Positions 1 to 8,599 of a DNA stretch of 64,000 nt are shown here, piece after piece (within the stretch, counting starts at the first letter, position 1; each line of letters starts with the position of its first letter). Made by a program: the position numbers and the translations under genes. Below the pieces are notes generated by a model that was given only the letters and a program-made list of their open reading frames with translations, had not been told where the DNA came from and searched no databases. Where the stretch lies: positions 1 to 64,000 of the forward strand of contig NZ_JAGRPF010000017.1 in the NCBI RefSeq assembly GCF_020439865.1, read 5' to 3'. Source of the DNA: Prosthecobacter sp. (GTDB lineage Bacteria; Verrucomicrobiota; Verrucomicrobiia; Verrucomicrobiales; Verrucomicrobiaceae).

Positions 1-2
1 CC

Positions 3-428
3 GCAGCTTTGCCGCCACCCTCCAATCCACGTGTGGTGTCCCTGCTGCAGGAGAAGGCGCCGGCGGCGGCAACCGAGAAACCCGTCGTTTCCAAATCTCG
101 GGAAGAACCCAAGCCCATCGTCAAAGCGGAGCCCAAGCCGCTCGCGAAACCGACTCCGGTGCCACCTCCGACACAGATGCTGAAGAAGATCGCCGAGACT
201 CCTCCTGCACCCAAGAAGGCCGAACCTGCGAAAAAGGCTGCGGACACGCCCCCCAAGACCGTGGCCAAAACAACTCCGGCGCGCACGCATGTGCTGAAGT
301 CGGGCGAGACGCTTTACCGTCTCTCGACGAAGTATGGAGTTTCCGTCGCAGCGATTCAAAAGGCCAACAACATCAAAAACCCCAACGCTATGCGTGAGGG
401 AATGAAACTGACGATTCCAGCCAAGTAA
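3..428 (+). CDS. LysM-domain cell-wall protein, NlpD-like by position (5' end outside window)
   Basis: The frame is open to the left edge, so the N-terminus is missing. What remains is a roughly 90-residue linker rich in Pro, Ala, Lys and Glu, followed by one C-terminal LysM domain (about the last 48 residues) that starts HVLKSGETLYRLSTKYGVS and ends MKLTIPAK. LysM domains bind the glycan strands of peptidoglycan, and the low-complexity linker would span the periplasm or wall. No peptidase domain is visible in the part seen. It lies 18 bp upstream of ftsW. In Chlamydia the LysM protein NlpD also sits just before ftsW-murG, so an NlpD-like role in division is inferred from position. The family call is secure, the exact function is not. 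Confidence 0.8.
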   Translation, partial: AALPPPSNPRVVSLLQEKAPAAATEKPVVSKSREEPKPIVKAEPKPLAKPTPVPPPTQMLKKIAETPPAPKKAEPAKKAADTPPKTVAKTTPARTHVLKSGETLYRLSTKYGVSVAAIQKANNIKNPNAMREGMKLTIPAK

Positions 429-446
429 TTTCGCCATCGCAGTCCC

Positions 447-1607
447 ATGGCCAGGCACTCTGTCATTCTGCTGATCCTTTCGGTTTTGTCGTTGATCGCA
501 CTGGGAGTCACCATGCTCGCGAGCACGACTTTCGAAATCGCACAGGAGGGTGGAGAGGACTATGTGACGCTGTGGCGGCAGCTTGGCTGGCTTGCGGTTT
601 CGATGGTCGCTTGTGTGGTCATGGCGCTGATCGACTACAATGTGTGGATGCGCTGGCGCTGGCACATTCTGATCGCCTGCACGGTTCTTCTGGTGCTGTG
701 CTACGTGCCGATGATTGGCGTGAAGATCAATGGATCGAAACGCTGGATCGGCCTGCAGGCGCTCGGCGTCTCGGGCTTTCGTCTGCAGCCTTCCGAGTTC
801 GCCAAAATCGCGTTGATCATCGCCCTGGCGGGATGGTTCGGGACACATGAGGCTCTTACCCGCACGTTCTGGCGCGGCTTTGTGCTGCCGGGTTTGATTT
901 TGCTGGGCGTCGTGGCACTGATCGGCTGCGAGTTTGATCTTGGCAGCGCTCTGCTGGCTTCGGCGGTGGGTCTTGGGGTGATGTTTGTGGCGGGAACCAA
1001 GATGCGGTATCTCGCGATCATTGTCGTGCTCTGCGGCGGCGGACTCGCGGCGGGCATCAAGTTCCTACCAAACCGGTTTGAGCGCATCATGGTCACATTT
1101 GACCTCGAAAATCACAAGGAGGACCTGGGACTGCAGCAATGGGTGTCGAAGCTGGCCTTCGGTTCCGGCGGTCTCGAAGGGCGCGGTTTGGGTGAAGGGC
1201 GCATGAAGCTGTCCTACCTGCCGGAGGCGCACACGGATTTCATTTTCCCCATGGTCGGCGAGGAACTGGGCATGCGAGGCACGGCCGCCGTGGTGCTGGC
1301 CTTTGCGGTGCTGGTGATGGCCGGGATGGTCGTCTCCGCGTACGCACCGAATCGATTTGGCAAGCTTTTAGGTGCCGGAGTGACTTTTTTGCTCGGAATG
1401 GAAGCGCTCTTGAACATGGGCGTGACCACTGCTTTGCTGCCCAACAAGGGGTTGCCGCTGCCTTTCGTAAGTTACGGAGGGTCCAGTCTCGTCGCCGCGA
1501 TGGTCGCGGTGGGCATCCTGATCAACATCCATCGCCAGGGCGTGCATCTGACGTGGGATCAACTTCCGGTGATCCGCAGAAAGCGCCGCTGGACTCCACA
1601 GCTTTAG
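447..1607 (+). CDS. ftsW: Peptidoglycan glycosyltransferase FtsW (SEDS family)
   Basis: This is a 386-residue polytopic membrane protein of the SEDS family, which polymerises lipid II at the septum together with a class B penicillin-binding protein. Visible signatures are NGSKRWIGL near residues 94-102, QPSEFAK near 114-120, PEAHTDFIFPMVGEELG near 259-275 and GLPLPFVSYGGSS near 335-347. Length and hydrophobic pattern fit the family. RodA is the paralogue that could be confused with it, but the position directly before murG favours FtsW. The ATG at 447 is preceded by no Shine-Dalgarno sequence. It is probably cotranscribed with the LysM gene and murG (gaps of 18 and 14 bp). Confidence 0.95.
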   Translation: MARHSVILLILSVLSLIALGVTMLASTTFEIAQEGGEDYVTLWRQLGWLAVSMVACVVMALIDYNVWMRWRWHILIACTVLLVLCYVPMIGVKINGSKRWIGLQALGVSGFRLQPSEFAKIALIIALAGWFGTHEALTRTFWRGFVLPGLILLGVVALIGCEFDLGSALLASAVGLGVMFVAGTKMRYLAIIVVLCGGGLAAGIKFLPNRFERIMVTFDLENHKEDLGLQQWVSKLAFGSGGLEGRGLGEGRMKLSYLPEAHTDFIFPMVGEELGMRGTAAVVLAFAVLVMAGMVVSAYAPNRFGKLLGAGVTFLLGMEALLNMGVTTALLPNKGLPLPFVSYGGSSLVAAMVAVGILINIHRQGVHLTWDQLPVIRRKRRWTPQL

Positions 1608-1621
1608 CCTTTTGAATCTTA

Positions 1622-2734
1622 GTGAAACAGAAAAATTTGAAGTCCATCCACGTGCTTATCGCGTGTGGTGGCACCGGGGGGCATTTGTTCCCCGGCATTG
1701 CCGTCGGTGAGGTTCTGGCCTCACGCGGTCACGACGTGACCCTTCTGATCAGCGAAAAAAAAATCGACACCCTGGCCGCCTCCGGGCATCCGGAACTGCG
1801 GTTTGAGAAAATGCCATTCCTCGCCATGCCGAAGCCATGGTCGCCGAAGATGATCGGCTTTCTCAAAGGACTCTGGAAAGGGACGAAGGCCTGCCGGAAA
1901 ATCATTCGTGACCACGAGGTCGATGTGGTGCTCGGCATGGGTGGCTTCACTTCGTTTGCGCCGTTGTATGCCGGGCGCAAGGAAGGCTGCACCACGCTCA
2001 TCCACGAGAGCAACGCCATCCCGGGCAAGGCCAACAAACTCAACGCACGCTACAGTGACATCGTCCTTTGCGGGCTTGAAGCCTGCAAGCAGCACTTCCA
2101 GAAGCACGATGATGTGCGCGTGGTTGGCACGCCGATCCGCAGCAGCATGCGCAAGCAGAACGGCGATGATCCGCGGGCCTTCTTCAAGCTGGACAAGGAC
2201 AAACGCACCCTGCTCGTGATGGGAGGCAGCCAGGGCGCGCGTGGTGTGAACCGTGCCGTGGGCCAGGCGCTCGAACAGTTTGAAAAGATGGGCATTCAAG
2301 TGCTGCACATCGCCGGACCGACCGACTACGAGGAAGTGCGCGATGTTTACGCGAAGATCCCGCTGCTCAAGCAACACGTCGCCGCGTTCTGCCATCGCAT
2401 GGACCTCGCTTACCGCGTGGCCGATCTTGCCATTGCACGTTCTGGAGCCTCGTCGATGTCGGAACTGGCCTACTTTGGTGTGCCGAGCCTGTTGGTGCCG
2501 TATCCGTATGCCGCAGAGGATCATCAGACACGCAACGCCGAGATTTTTGACAAGGCCGGTGCGGCGAAAATGATGAGGGAAAGCGACTTGAACGCCGACA
2601 CGCTCGCCGATGCCGTTCGCAGTGTCTTCAACGACTCGCGCAAGGCGGGTGAAATGAAGAAGGCCGCTCAGAAACTCGCCGTGAAGAACTCCGCCGAGAA
2701 GATCGCGGATCTGTTGGTCAAAGCAGTTGCCTGA
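1622..2734 (+). CDS. murG: UDP-GlcNAc:undecaprenyl-PP-MurNAc-pentapeptide GlcNAc transferase MurG
   Basis: MurG adds GlcNAc to lipid I to make lipid II on the cytoplasmic face of the membrane. The protein has 370 residues, normal for the family. The N-terminal glycine loop GGTGGHLFPG lies near residues 16-25, the HESNAIPGKANK loop near 129-140, a second glycine loop GGSQGARGVN near 201, and the UDP-GlcNAc-binding stretch with SGASSMSELAYFGVPSLLVP and then EDHQTRNA near 275-306. The start is a GTG at 1622 and no better ATG lies near it. It directly follows ftsW. The next gene is unrelated, so the division cluster ends here and murC, murB or ftsQ must lie elsewhere. Confidence 0.96.
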   Translation: MKQKNLKSIHVLIACGGTGGHLFPGIAVGEVLASRGHDVTLLISEKKIDTLAASGHPELRFEKMPFLAMPKPWSPKMIGFLKGLWKGTKACRKIIRDHEVDVVLGMGGFTSFAPLYAGRKEGCTTLIHESNAIPGKANKLNARYSDIVLCGLEACKQHFQKHDDVRVVGTPIRSSMRKQNGDDPRAFFKLDKDKRTLLVMGGSQGARGVNRAVGQALEQFEKMGIQVLHIAGPTDYEEVRDVYAKIPLLKQHVAAFCHRMDLAYRVADLAIARSGASSMSELAYFGVPSLLVPYPYAAEDHQTRNAEIFDKAGAAKMMRESDLNADTLADAVRSVFNDSRKAGEMKKAAQKLAVKNSAEKIADLLVKAVA

Positions 2735-2806
2735 TAGCCTGTTTTCCCACGACTCCGCCAATTTTGCCAAATCTTGTGCCCCGCGTCCGGGACCAGTGAT
2801 CCCTGT

Positions 2807-2834
2807 TTGAAAGGCCCGGCGTACTCGGTATGTA
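2807..2834 (+). promoter_or_regulatory. Sigma70-type promoter for the aldo/keto reductase gene
   Basis: TTGAAA (2807-2812), a 16-base spacer and TATGTA (2829-2834) lie 31 bp before the ATG at 2865, in the 130-bp gap after murG. The fit is good but judged by eye only. Confidence 0.45.
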
Positions 2835-2864
2835 TCCGCCCCTCAAAACCCAACTAGACATCTT

Positions 2865-3983
2865 ATGAACCTGACACGGACGGCCTACGGAACCTGGAGC
2901 GGCGGACGCTTCATGCACTATGGAGAGCAGCTCACCGAGGAGCACTACATGCAGCTCATGCGCGATTCGTTTGAGAAGGGTGTCCGTACCTTTGTCACGG
3001 CCGATGTCTACGGCGTCGGGCGCGCCGATGCGCTGTTGGGAGAGGCTCTTAAAGGCATTCCGCGTGAAGAATACTGCCTCGCGGGGATCGTCGGACATGA
3101 CATTTACGACGGCATTCGCCAAGGATCACGTGGTTACCCGCGGTTCACTGATCCAACGCTGCGCGGGCCGGACAAGTATTACGACTACCTCAAAATGGCG
3201 GCGGAGAAGAGCCTGGAGCGCTGCCAGACCTCGAAGTTTGACCTGCTCATGCTGCACAATCCGGACAGCATCGCCTACACGAGTGAGAAAGTGTGGGATG
3301 CTTTCACCGCGTTGAAGACGGAAGGCCTGACCGACCGCCTCGGCATCGCCCCCGGACCTGCGAATGGTTTCACGCTCGACATGATCGAGTGCTTCGAACG
3401 TTTCGGCGATCGCATGGACTGGGCGATGATCATTTTGAATCCGTTCGAGCCCTGGCCCGGCCAGCATGTGCTCGGAGCGGCGGAGAAGAACGGCATCGAT
3501 ATCCTCGCGCGGGTGGTGGACTACGGCGGCCTGTTCCACGATGACGTCAAACCCGGTCATAAATTCCGCGACGGCGACCACCGCACCCATCGTCCGGGAG
3601 ACTGGATCGAGCACGGAGTCGAGAAGCTCGAAAAAGTACGGCCTTTCGCCGAGAAGCATGGTCTCACCATGCTCCAGCTTGCCTGTCAGTGGACTTTGGG
3701 AAACAAGGCGGTCAAGAGCGTGGTTCCCACGCTCATCCAGGAGCACGGAGAAGGTGCGCGCACCATCGAGAGCAAGCTCGACGAGCTTGCCGCCCTGCCC
3801 GAACAGCGTCTCAGCGCCGAGGAAATCGAAGCCATCCGTCAGATCGGCGATAACACCGGCTGCATGGCCCTCAAAGGCGCCAGCCAGCGCCACGAAGGCC
3901 AGGAACCGCGCGCCGATGAATGGCCGATGCGCCCGGATCTGCTCGACCTTGCGACGCGCTGGAGTTTGGGCACTTCGTGGTAG
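2865..3983 (+). CDS. Aldo/keto reductase family protein, catalytic Lys apparently absent
   Basis: A 372-residue protein with the (beta/alpha)8 aldo/keto reductase pattern. FVTADVYGVGRADALLGEAL (about residues 43-62) supplies the usual Asp and Tyr, LLMLHNPDS (about 127-135) the His region, and QWTLGNKAVKSVVPT (about 276-290) the C-terminal cofactor side. Members reduce aldehydes or sugars with NAD(P)H. At the strand where the catalytic Lys is expected (usually like IATK) the sequence reads CLAGIVGHD, so the tetrad looks incomplete and oxidoreductase activity is uncertain. It has its own likely promoter and is followed 48 bp later by nadB. The substrate is unknown. Confidence 0.85.
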   Translation: MNLTRTAYGTWSGGRFMHYGEQLTEEHYMQLMRDSFEKGVRTFVTADVYGVGRADALLGEALKGIPREEYCLAGIVGHDIYDGIRQGSRGYPRFTDPTLRGPDKYYDYLKMAAEKSLERCQTSKFDLLMLHNPDSIAYTSEKVWDAFTALKTEGLTDRLGIAPGPANGFTLDMIECFERFGDRMDWAMIILNPFEPWPGQHVLGAAEKNGIDILARVVDYGGLFHDDVKPGHKFRDGDHRTHRPGDWIEHGVEKLEKVRPFAEKHGLTMLQLACQWTLGNKAVKSVVPTLIQEHGEGARTIESKLDELAALPEQRLSAEEIEAIRQIGDNTGCMALKGASQRHEGQEPRADEWPMRPDLLDLATRWSLGTSW

Positions 3984-4031
3984 TGCATTTGCATCTTGGC
4001 GGTTCCGCGCTGAAAGAGTCACCCATCACTC

Positions 4032-5636
4032 ATGATCGAGGCAGACTTTATCATTGTCGGAACCGGAGCGGGCGGACTGGTCGCGGCGTTGCATGCTTCG
4101 GAGCATGGCCGGGTGGTGATGATCACGAAGCGCGGTGTGCTCGATTCCAATTCGAACTGGGCGCAGGGCGGCATTGCCTGTGTCACGGCAGAGGATGATT
4201 CGATCGAGAAGCATGTGAGCGACACGCTCATCGCCGGTGCCGGTTTGTGCAAAGAGCAGGCCGTGCGGATGATCGTGAGCGAAGGTCCCGCGCGGATCGC
4301 GGACCTCGTGAAATGGGGGGTGCATTTCGACCAACGCGAGGCGGTGGACGGCCATCTGGAGTTTGATCTGACTCGTGAGGGCGGCCACACGGCGAGACGC
4401 GTGCTTCATGCAGCGGATGCCACCGGACGTGAAATCACGGAGAAACTGCTCGCCGCCGTTCGTGCCAACCCGAACATCACGATCTACGAGAATCATTATG
4501 CCATCGATATTCTGACCACGGCCAAACTGGGGCTGGTCTCGGAGGATCGCGTGCTCGGGCTGTATGTGCTCGATGAAAACAGCGGCGAGGTTCACACCTT
4601 CCGCTCGGACCGTGTCATTCTCGCCACCGGCGGCTGCGGGCGCGTTTATTTATACACGACCAATCCACGTGTGGCGACGGGCGACGGTGTGGCGATGGCC
4701 TGGCGTGCGGGTGCAACGATTTCGGACATGGAGTTCATCCAGTTTCATCCGACGTGTCTCTACCATCCCCAGAAGCGCTCTTTTCTCATCACCGAAGCGA
4801 TGCGCGGCGAAGGTGCGCGGCTCATTGACAAGGACGGTGAAGAATTCATGCAGCGCTATGACTCCCGTGGATCGCTGGCGCCGCGCGACATTGTCGCACG
4901 GGCGATCGACCACGAGATCAAGCGCACCGGTGGTCCCTGCGTGTACCTCGACATCAGCCACCGGCCTGCTGAATTCATCGCTCATCACTTCCCGAACATT
5001 CAGAGGGCCTGCCTGGAGGTCGGCATCGACATTACGAAGGAACCGATTCCTGTCGTGCCGGCGGCGCATTATCAGTGCGGCGGTGTGCTCACCGATGTGA
5101 ATGGGGCCACCAGCGTGCGTGGCTTGTGCGCCGTGGGCGAGGTCGGCTGCACCGGCCTGCATGGAGCGAACCGTCTGGCGAGCAACTCGTTGCTCGAGTG
5201 CTGCGTCACCGCTCAGCGCGCCGTGGCGCATCTGCTCAAAAAGATGCCTCTCGGAAAGAAGGCCGAGCAAACCTACGAGCTGCGGCCCTGGCAGGTCAGT
5301 GGTGTGGTCGAAAATGATGAACTTGTGGTCATCTACCACAACTGGGACGAAATCCGTCGTCTGATGTGGGACTACGTCTCCATTGTGCGCACGAACAAGC
5401 GCCTCCAGCGTGCCGCCGCCCGTTTGCGCAATCTCAAGCGAGAAGTGCAGGAGTTTTACTGGAATAACCGTGTCACTAGCGAGATTCTCGAGCTGCGCAA
5501 TCTCGTCGAGACAGCCTCCCTCATCGTCGAGTGCGCCATCCGCCGTCATGAGAGCCGGGGCTTGCATTACACGCTGGACTATCCGCAAACCGATGACACG
5601 AGGCCGCCGCAGGTCTCCACCTTGCGCCGCTATTAG
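4032..5636 (+). CDS. nadB: L-aspartate oxidase NadB
   Basis: NadB oxidises L-aspartate to iminoaspartate with FAD, the first step of de novo NAD synthesis. The 534-residue protein begins with an FAD-binding Rossmann motif (GTGAGGLVAALHA, residues 9-21). The flavoprotein-family NWAQGGIA (43-50), QFHPTCLYH (about 237-245) and HGANRLASNSLLEC (about 376-389) follow. The succinate dehydrogenase flavoprotein-like C-terminal helical domain ends the protein. The NWAQGG motif and lack of a neighbouring iron-sulfur subunit separate it from SdhA and FrdA. nadA and nadC are not in the window. The ATG start has no Shine-Dalgarno sequence. Confidence 0.96.
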   Translation: MIEADFIIVGTGAGGLVAALHASEHGRVVMITKRGVLDSNSNWAQGGIACVTAEDDSIEKHVSDTLIAGAGLCKEQAVRMIVSEGPARIADLVKWGVHFDQREAVDGHLEFDLTREGGHTARRVLHAADATGREITEKLLAAVRANPNITIYENHYAIDILTTAKLGLVSEDRVLGLYVLDENSGEVHTFRSDRVILATGGCGRVYLYTTNPRVATGDGVAMAWRAGATISDMEFIQFHPTCLYHPQKRSFLITEAMRGEGARLIDKDGEEFMQRYDSRGSLAPRDIVARAIDHEIKRTGGPCVYLDISHRPAEFIAHHFPNIQRACLEVGIDITKEPIPVVPAAHYQCGGVLTDVNGATSVRGLCAVGEVGCTGLHGANRLASNSLLECCVTAQRAVAHLLKKMPLGKKAEQTYELRPWQVSGVVENDELVVIYHNWDEIRRLMWDYVSIVRTNKRLQRAAARLRNLKREVQEFYWNNRVTSEILELRNLVETASLIVECAIRRHESRGLHYTLDYPQTDDTRPPQVSTLRRY

Positions 5637-5785
5637 ATTTATGATCAGCGCCGCTGATTCTGTGCTGGTCGCGGTTCCTCGTCTGTTTTGAACGGCAGCG
5701 TTGGGTTTCTGTCCACCTTTTTGTGCCGTCATTTGGGATTTGAGACAATCTGTCCCGCCTGGCGGTGTGCGCGGCGAATTACATA

Positions 5786-5815
5786 TTGCCGTTTACCATG
5801 TAAATCTGCTACAAT
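5786..5815 (+). promoter_or_regulatory. Promoter with a dyad operator in its spacer
   Basis: TTGCCG (5786-5791) and TACAAT (5810-5815) are separated by 18 bases, and the ATG of the next gene lies 22 bp downstream. Within the spacer, TTTAC-CAT-GTAAA (5792-5804) is a perfect 5-bp inverted repeat, placed where a bound repressor would block RNA polymerase. The promoter match is good. The operator is an inference from symmetry alone. Confidence 0.5.
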
Positions 5816-5837
5816 TCCGTTCAATCGCGTTACCCCC

Positions 5838-6806
5838 ATGTCTGTCGAACGTTCCATCAGCTCCTTGATCGTCGTCGCGTCGCTTGCGACGGTGGTTTCG
5901 GTATTTGGCCAAGGGGCGTCATCGGTGTCGGCCACGGGAGCTGTGGCGGCTCTCAAAAAGGGGGATGCGGGCGTGGCAGCCTCAAAAAATCAGTCCGCGG
6001 CGCCGGCGGCGAAACCTAGTTCCCAGCCTCCGCCCCCCCGCAGCATTGCTGCCTCTTTGCCCAATTTCAACAGCTCCTCCATGCCGCGCCTCGGTTATGC
6101 GAAGTATCCTTGGAAGGTGGACATTGTCGCCACGGTCTTCTGGGTTGGGGAGCAGCCGACGGAGAACAATCCGACACCCAATGACAAAAGCTCCTGGGAC
6201 ACGAAGTGGATGGAGAACTTTGGGGGCTACGACGACCCTGATCCAACGAAGCGCACGGACAGTTTTACCCCGATCGGATTCACGCCGAAGCAAAACCCGT
6301 TTTACATCGCGCTGCCGTACAACGACTGCGTTGATTACAACTCGCACAAGCCGGAGGCGTCTAGGGTCATTCCTTGGTTCAAGCAGCGCTTCGTTCGTTC
6401 CGGCAGGACCGTGCTGAAAGGCCAGTGGATTGCCATTCGCTACGGCAACCGTGTCTGCTATGCGCAATGGGAGGACTGCGGTCCCTTCGTCACGGATGAT
6501 CATGAGTATGTCTTTGGCAACGCACGGCCGAAGAACACCAACAACCGTGGTGCAGGACTCGACATCTCACCGGCGGTTCGTGATTATCTTGGCATGTCCA
6601 GCAGCGGGCGGTGCGACTGGCGCTTTGTCGATGTCAGCGAGGTTCCTGCGGGTCCGTGGCGCAGCTTGGGCAGCAACAACCATTTCGTCACCCAGCAGAA
6701 GGTGGAGCAAGCACGCGAACACACTGAAATCTCCTCCCGCCTCGAAGAGCTTCGCCGCATGCGCGACGCCTACTTCCAGCAGAACGGGACGGGCGCTGCT
6801 CGTTGA
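5838..6806 (+). CDS. Secreted protein, possible double-psi beta-barrel (RlpA-like) fold
   Basis: I do not recognise an established family. The chosen ATG gives 322 residues starting with a type I signal peptide (hydrophobic stretch about 9-22, cleavage near FGQG). An upstream in-frame start would lie before the promoter and is rejected. A Pro/Ala linker (about 30-72) precedes a globular domain. Near the C-terminus CYAQWEDCGPF, then GAGLDISPAVRDYLG and CDWRFVD, resemble the barrel core of RlpA and related lytic enzymes (DRGPF, then DLS.AA...G), though with Cys residues added. A role in wall binding or glycan cleavage is inference. The stop abuts the stop of the opposing Hsp70 gene inside TGATCA. 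Confidence 0.7.
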   Translation: MSVERSISSLIVVASLATVVSVFGQGASSVSATGAVAALKKGDAGVAASKNQSAAPAAKPSSQPPPPRSIAASLPNFNSSSMPRLGYAKYPWKVDIVATVFWVGEQPTENNPTPNDKSSWDTKWMENFGGYDDPDPTKRTDSFTPIGFTPKQNPFYIALPYNDCVDYNSHKPEASRVIPWFKQRFVRSGRTVLKGQWIAIRYGNRVCYAQWEDCGPFVTDDHEYVFGNARPKNTNNRGAGLDISPAVRDYLGMSSSGRCDWRFVDVSEVPAGPWRSLGSNNHFVTQQKVEQAREHTEISSRLEELRRMRDAYFQQNGTGAAR

Positions 6807-8576
6807 TCAAACCAGTCCGCGACGAGCGAGTGATTCTTCCATCGCGCGGTCGATGAGCATCACTGCGAGAGACTGCGTGGCATCGTCTAGCTGCTGCGTG
6901 GCGGATTTGAGGGCTTTGGCGTCGTGATTGACTGATTCGAGCAGCTTTTTGACCTGGGCGGCCTGGTCGCGGACGTTTTGGGACTCGTCCTGACTGATCA
7001 CGTCACCGAGTTGCGCGAGCGCGGCATCGACGGCGGGCAGCAGTTCTTCGGCTTTGAGCATCGCCTCGGTCCAAATGCGTTCGTTCATGTCCTCGAAGGC
7101 GAAATCGACACTTTCGGCGATCATCTGCTCCACGCGTTCGTCTTCGACATCGATGGCGGTGCCGCGGATTTCGAGCGTGATGTCCTGATTCGTGGCCGTG
7201 TCGCGGGCGAGGACATGGAGAATGCCGTTCGCGTCGAGACTGAACTGCACACCGACGCGAGCGCTGCCTTTCGGTCCGGCAGGAAAGGGGACCTCGATGC
7301 GGCCGAGCTCCCAGTTGTCCTTGGCCAGTTCGCGTTCGCCCTGAAGGATGCGAATGAGCATGCTGTCCTGGTTGGCGACTGCGTTGGTGAACATTTCTCC
7401 GGCTTTGGCAGGAATCGTGGTGTTGCGCGGAATGATGATGTTCATCAGGCCGCCGAAGGTTTCGATGCCGAGCGAGAGCGGAGTGACATCGAGGAGGAGC
7501 ACCTGGCGCAGACTGCCGCTGAGAATGCCCGCCTGAATGGTCGCGCCGAGCGCGATGGCTTCGTCGGGATTCTGTGAGGTGTTGGGCTCGCGTCCGAAGA
7601 TTTCACGAACGTAGTCACGCACCAGCGGCATGCGCGTGCTGCCGCCGACGAGGATGACCTCGTCGAGCTCCTCGGCTTTGACACCCGCATCGCTCAACGC
7701 ACGCAGACAGTGCATGCGCGTGCGCTCGATCCACGGGCGGGCGATTTTTTCGAGTTCGGCGCGGGTGATGTCCAATCCGTGGAAGGAGGTCGTGTCGTCG
7801 GTGGAGAGGCGTTTTTTGACCACCTCGGCGCCTTCGAGCACGCGGATGTCATGTGAAGGCAGGTTCAGCCGTTCAGCGATAAACTGAGCGAGCGAACGAT
7901 CAAGGTCGTCGCCGCCAAGTTGTGTGTCGCCAGCGGTTGAGAGCACCTGAAAGACGCCATCGCGCATTTCGAGTACGGAAACATCGAAGGTGCCGCCACC
8001 AAGGTCATAAACGGCCACCTTTTGATGCTCGCTGAGTTTATCGAGCCCGTAGGCGAGTGCGGCGGCGGTCGGCTCGCTCAGAATGCGCACCACTTCGAGG
8101 TCGGCGAGCTCTCCGGCGCGTTTGGTGGCGGTGCGTTGCGCGTCATTGAAGTAGGCGGGCACCGTGATGACGGCCTTCGACACGCTTTGCTCCAATGCTC
8201 GTTCCGCGACGGCTTTGAGATGCTTCAAGATTTCTGCCGACACTTCGACAGGGGTCGTGTTCAGCTCATTGAGCGAATAAGGCGGAGCCCATCCAGCCTC
8301 TCCGGCACGACGACCTATGAGGCGCTTCACCGAAGTGATGGTGCGCGTGGGATGCAATGCGCGTTGTCGCAAAGCAGGGGCACCAACGGTGATCGTTCCG
8401 TCCTCGGCGATGCAGACGGCGCTCGGAGTGCTGCGACTGCCGTTCTCATCGGCGAGCAGAATCGGAAACCCGCTGTCCACGACGCCAACGAGAGAGTTCG
8501 TCGTGCCGAGGTCGATGCCGAGGATGGGGTCCGGGTTCAAAGTTTCAGGTTTCAAGTTCGAGGGTTGCTTAAACAC
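6807..8576 (-). CDS. Hsp70 family chaperone (DnaK-like, shortened C-terminus)
   Basis: A 589-residue Hsp70. The ATPase domain has GIDLGTTNS (20-28), VPAYFNDAQR, VYDLGGGTFDVSVLE (186-200) and ILVGGSTRMPLV (306-317). The substrate domain carries LLLDVTPLSLGIETFGG. At 589 residues it is shorter than DnaK (about 640) and lacks the usual acidic Gly-rich tail, so it is probably an accessory Hsp70, perhaps HscA-like. No J protein or GrpE gene is adjacent. The start is uncertain: GTG at 8576 or TTG codons nearer the ATPase domain (for example at 8540). The N-terminal 15 residues are encoded by a heptamer repeat. It diverges from trpD with only 23 bp between. Confidence 0.9.
   Translation of the reverse strand: MFKQPSNLKPETLNPDPILGIDLGTTNSLVGVVDSGFPILLADENGSRSTPSAVCIAEDGTITVGAPALRQRALHPTRTITSVKRLIGRRAGEAGWAPPYSLNELNTTPVEVSAEILKHLKAVAERALEQSVSKAVITVPAYFNDAQRTATKRAGELADLEVVRILSEPTAAALAYGLDKLSEHQKVAVYDLGGGTFDVSVLEMRDGVFQVLSTAGDTQLGGDDLDRSLAQFIAERLNLPSHDIRVLEGAEVVKKRLSTDDTTSFHGLDITRAELEKIARPWIERTRMHCLRALSDAGVKAEELDEVILVGGSTRMPLVRDYVREIFGREPNTSQNPDEAIALGATIQAGILSGSLRQVLLLDVTPLSLGIETFGGLMNIIIPRNTTIPAKAGEMFTNAVANQDSMLIRILQGERELAKDNWELGRIEVPFPAGPKGSARVGVQFSLDANGILHVLARDTATNQDITLEIRGTAIDVEDERVEQMIAESVDFAFEDMNERIWTEAMLKAEELLPAVDAALAQLGDVISQDESQNVRDQAAQVKKLLESVNHDAKALKSATQQLDDATQSLAVMLIDRAMEESLARRGLV
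8534..8561. repeat. Degenerate heptanucleotide tandem repeat
   Basis: Four consecutive heptamers of the form RGTTYMA are read on the plus strand: GGTTCAA, AGTTTCA, GGTTTCA, AGTTCGA. They cover the first codons of the Hsp70 gene and end 38 bp before trpD. Their period is seven, so they encode no repeated peptide. Copies elsewhere in the genome cannot be checked here. Confidence 0.55.
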
Positions 8577-8599
8577 GGGGCGGCATTCAAAATCAAATC

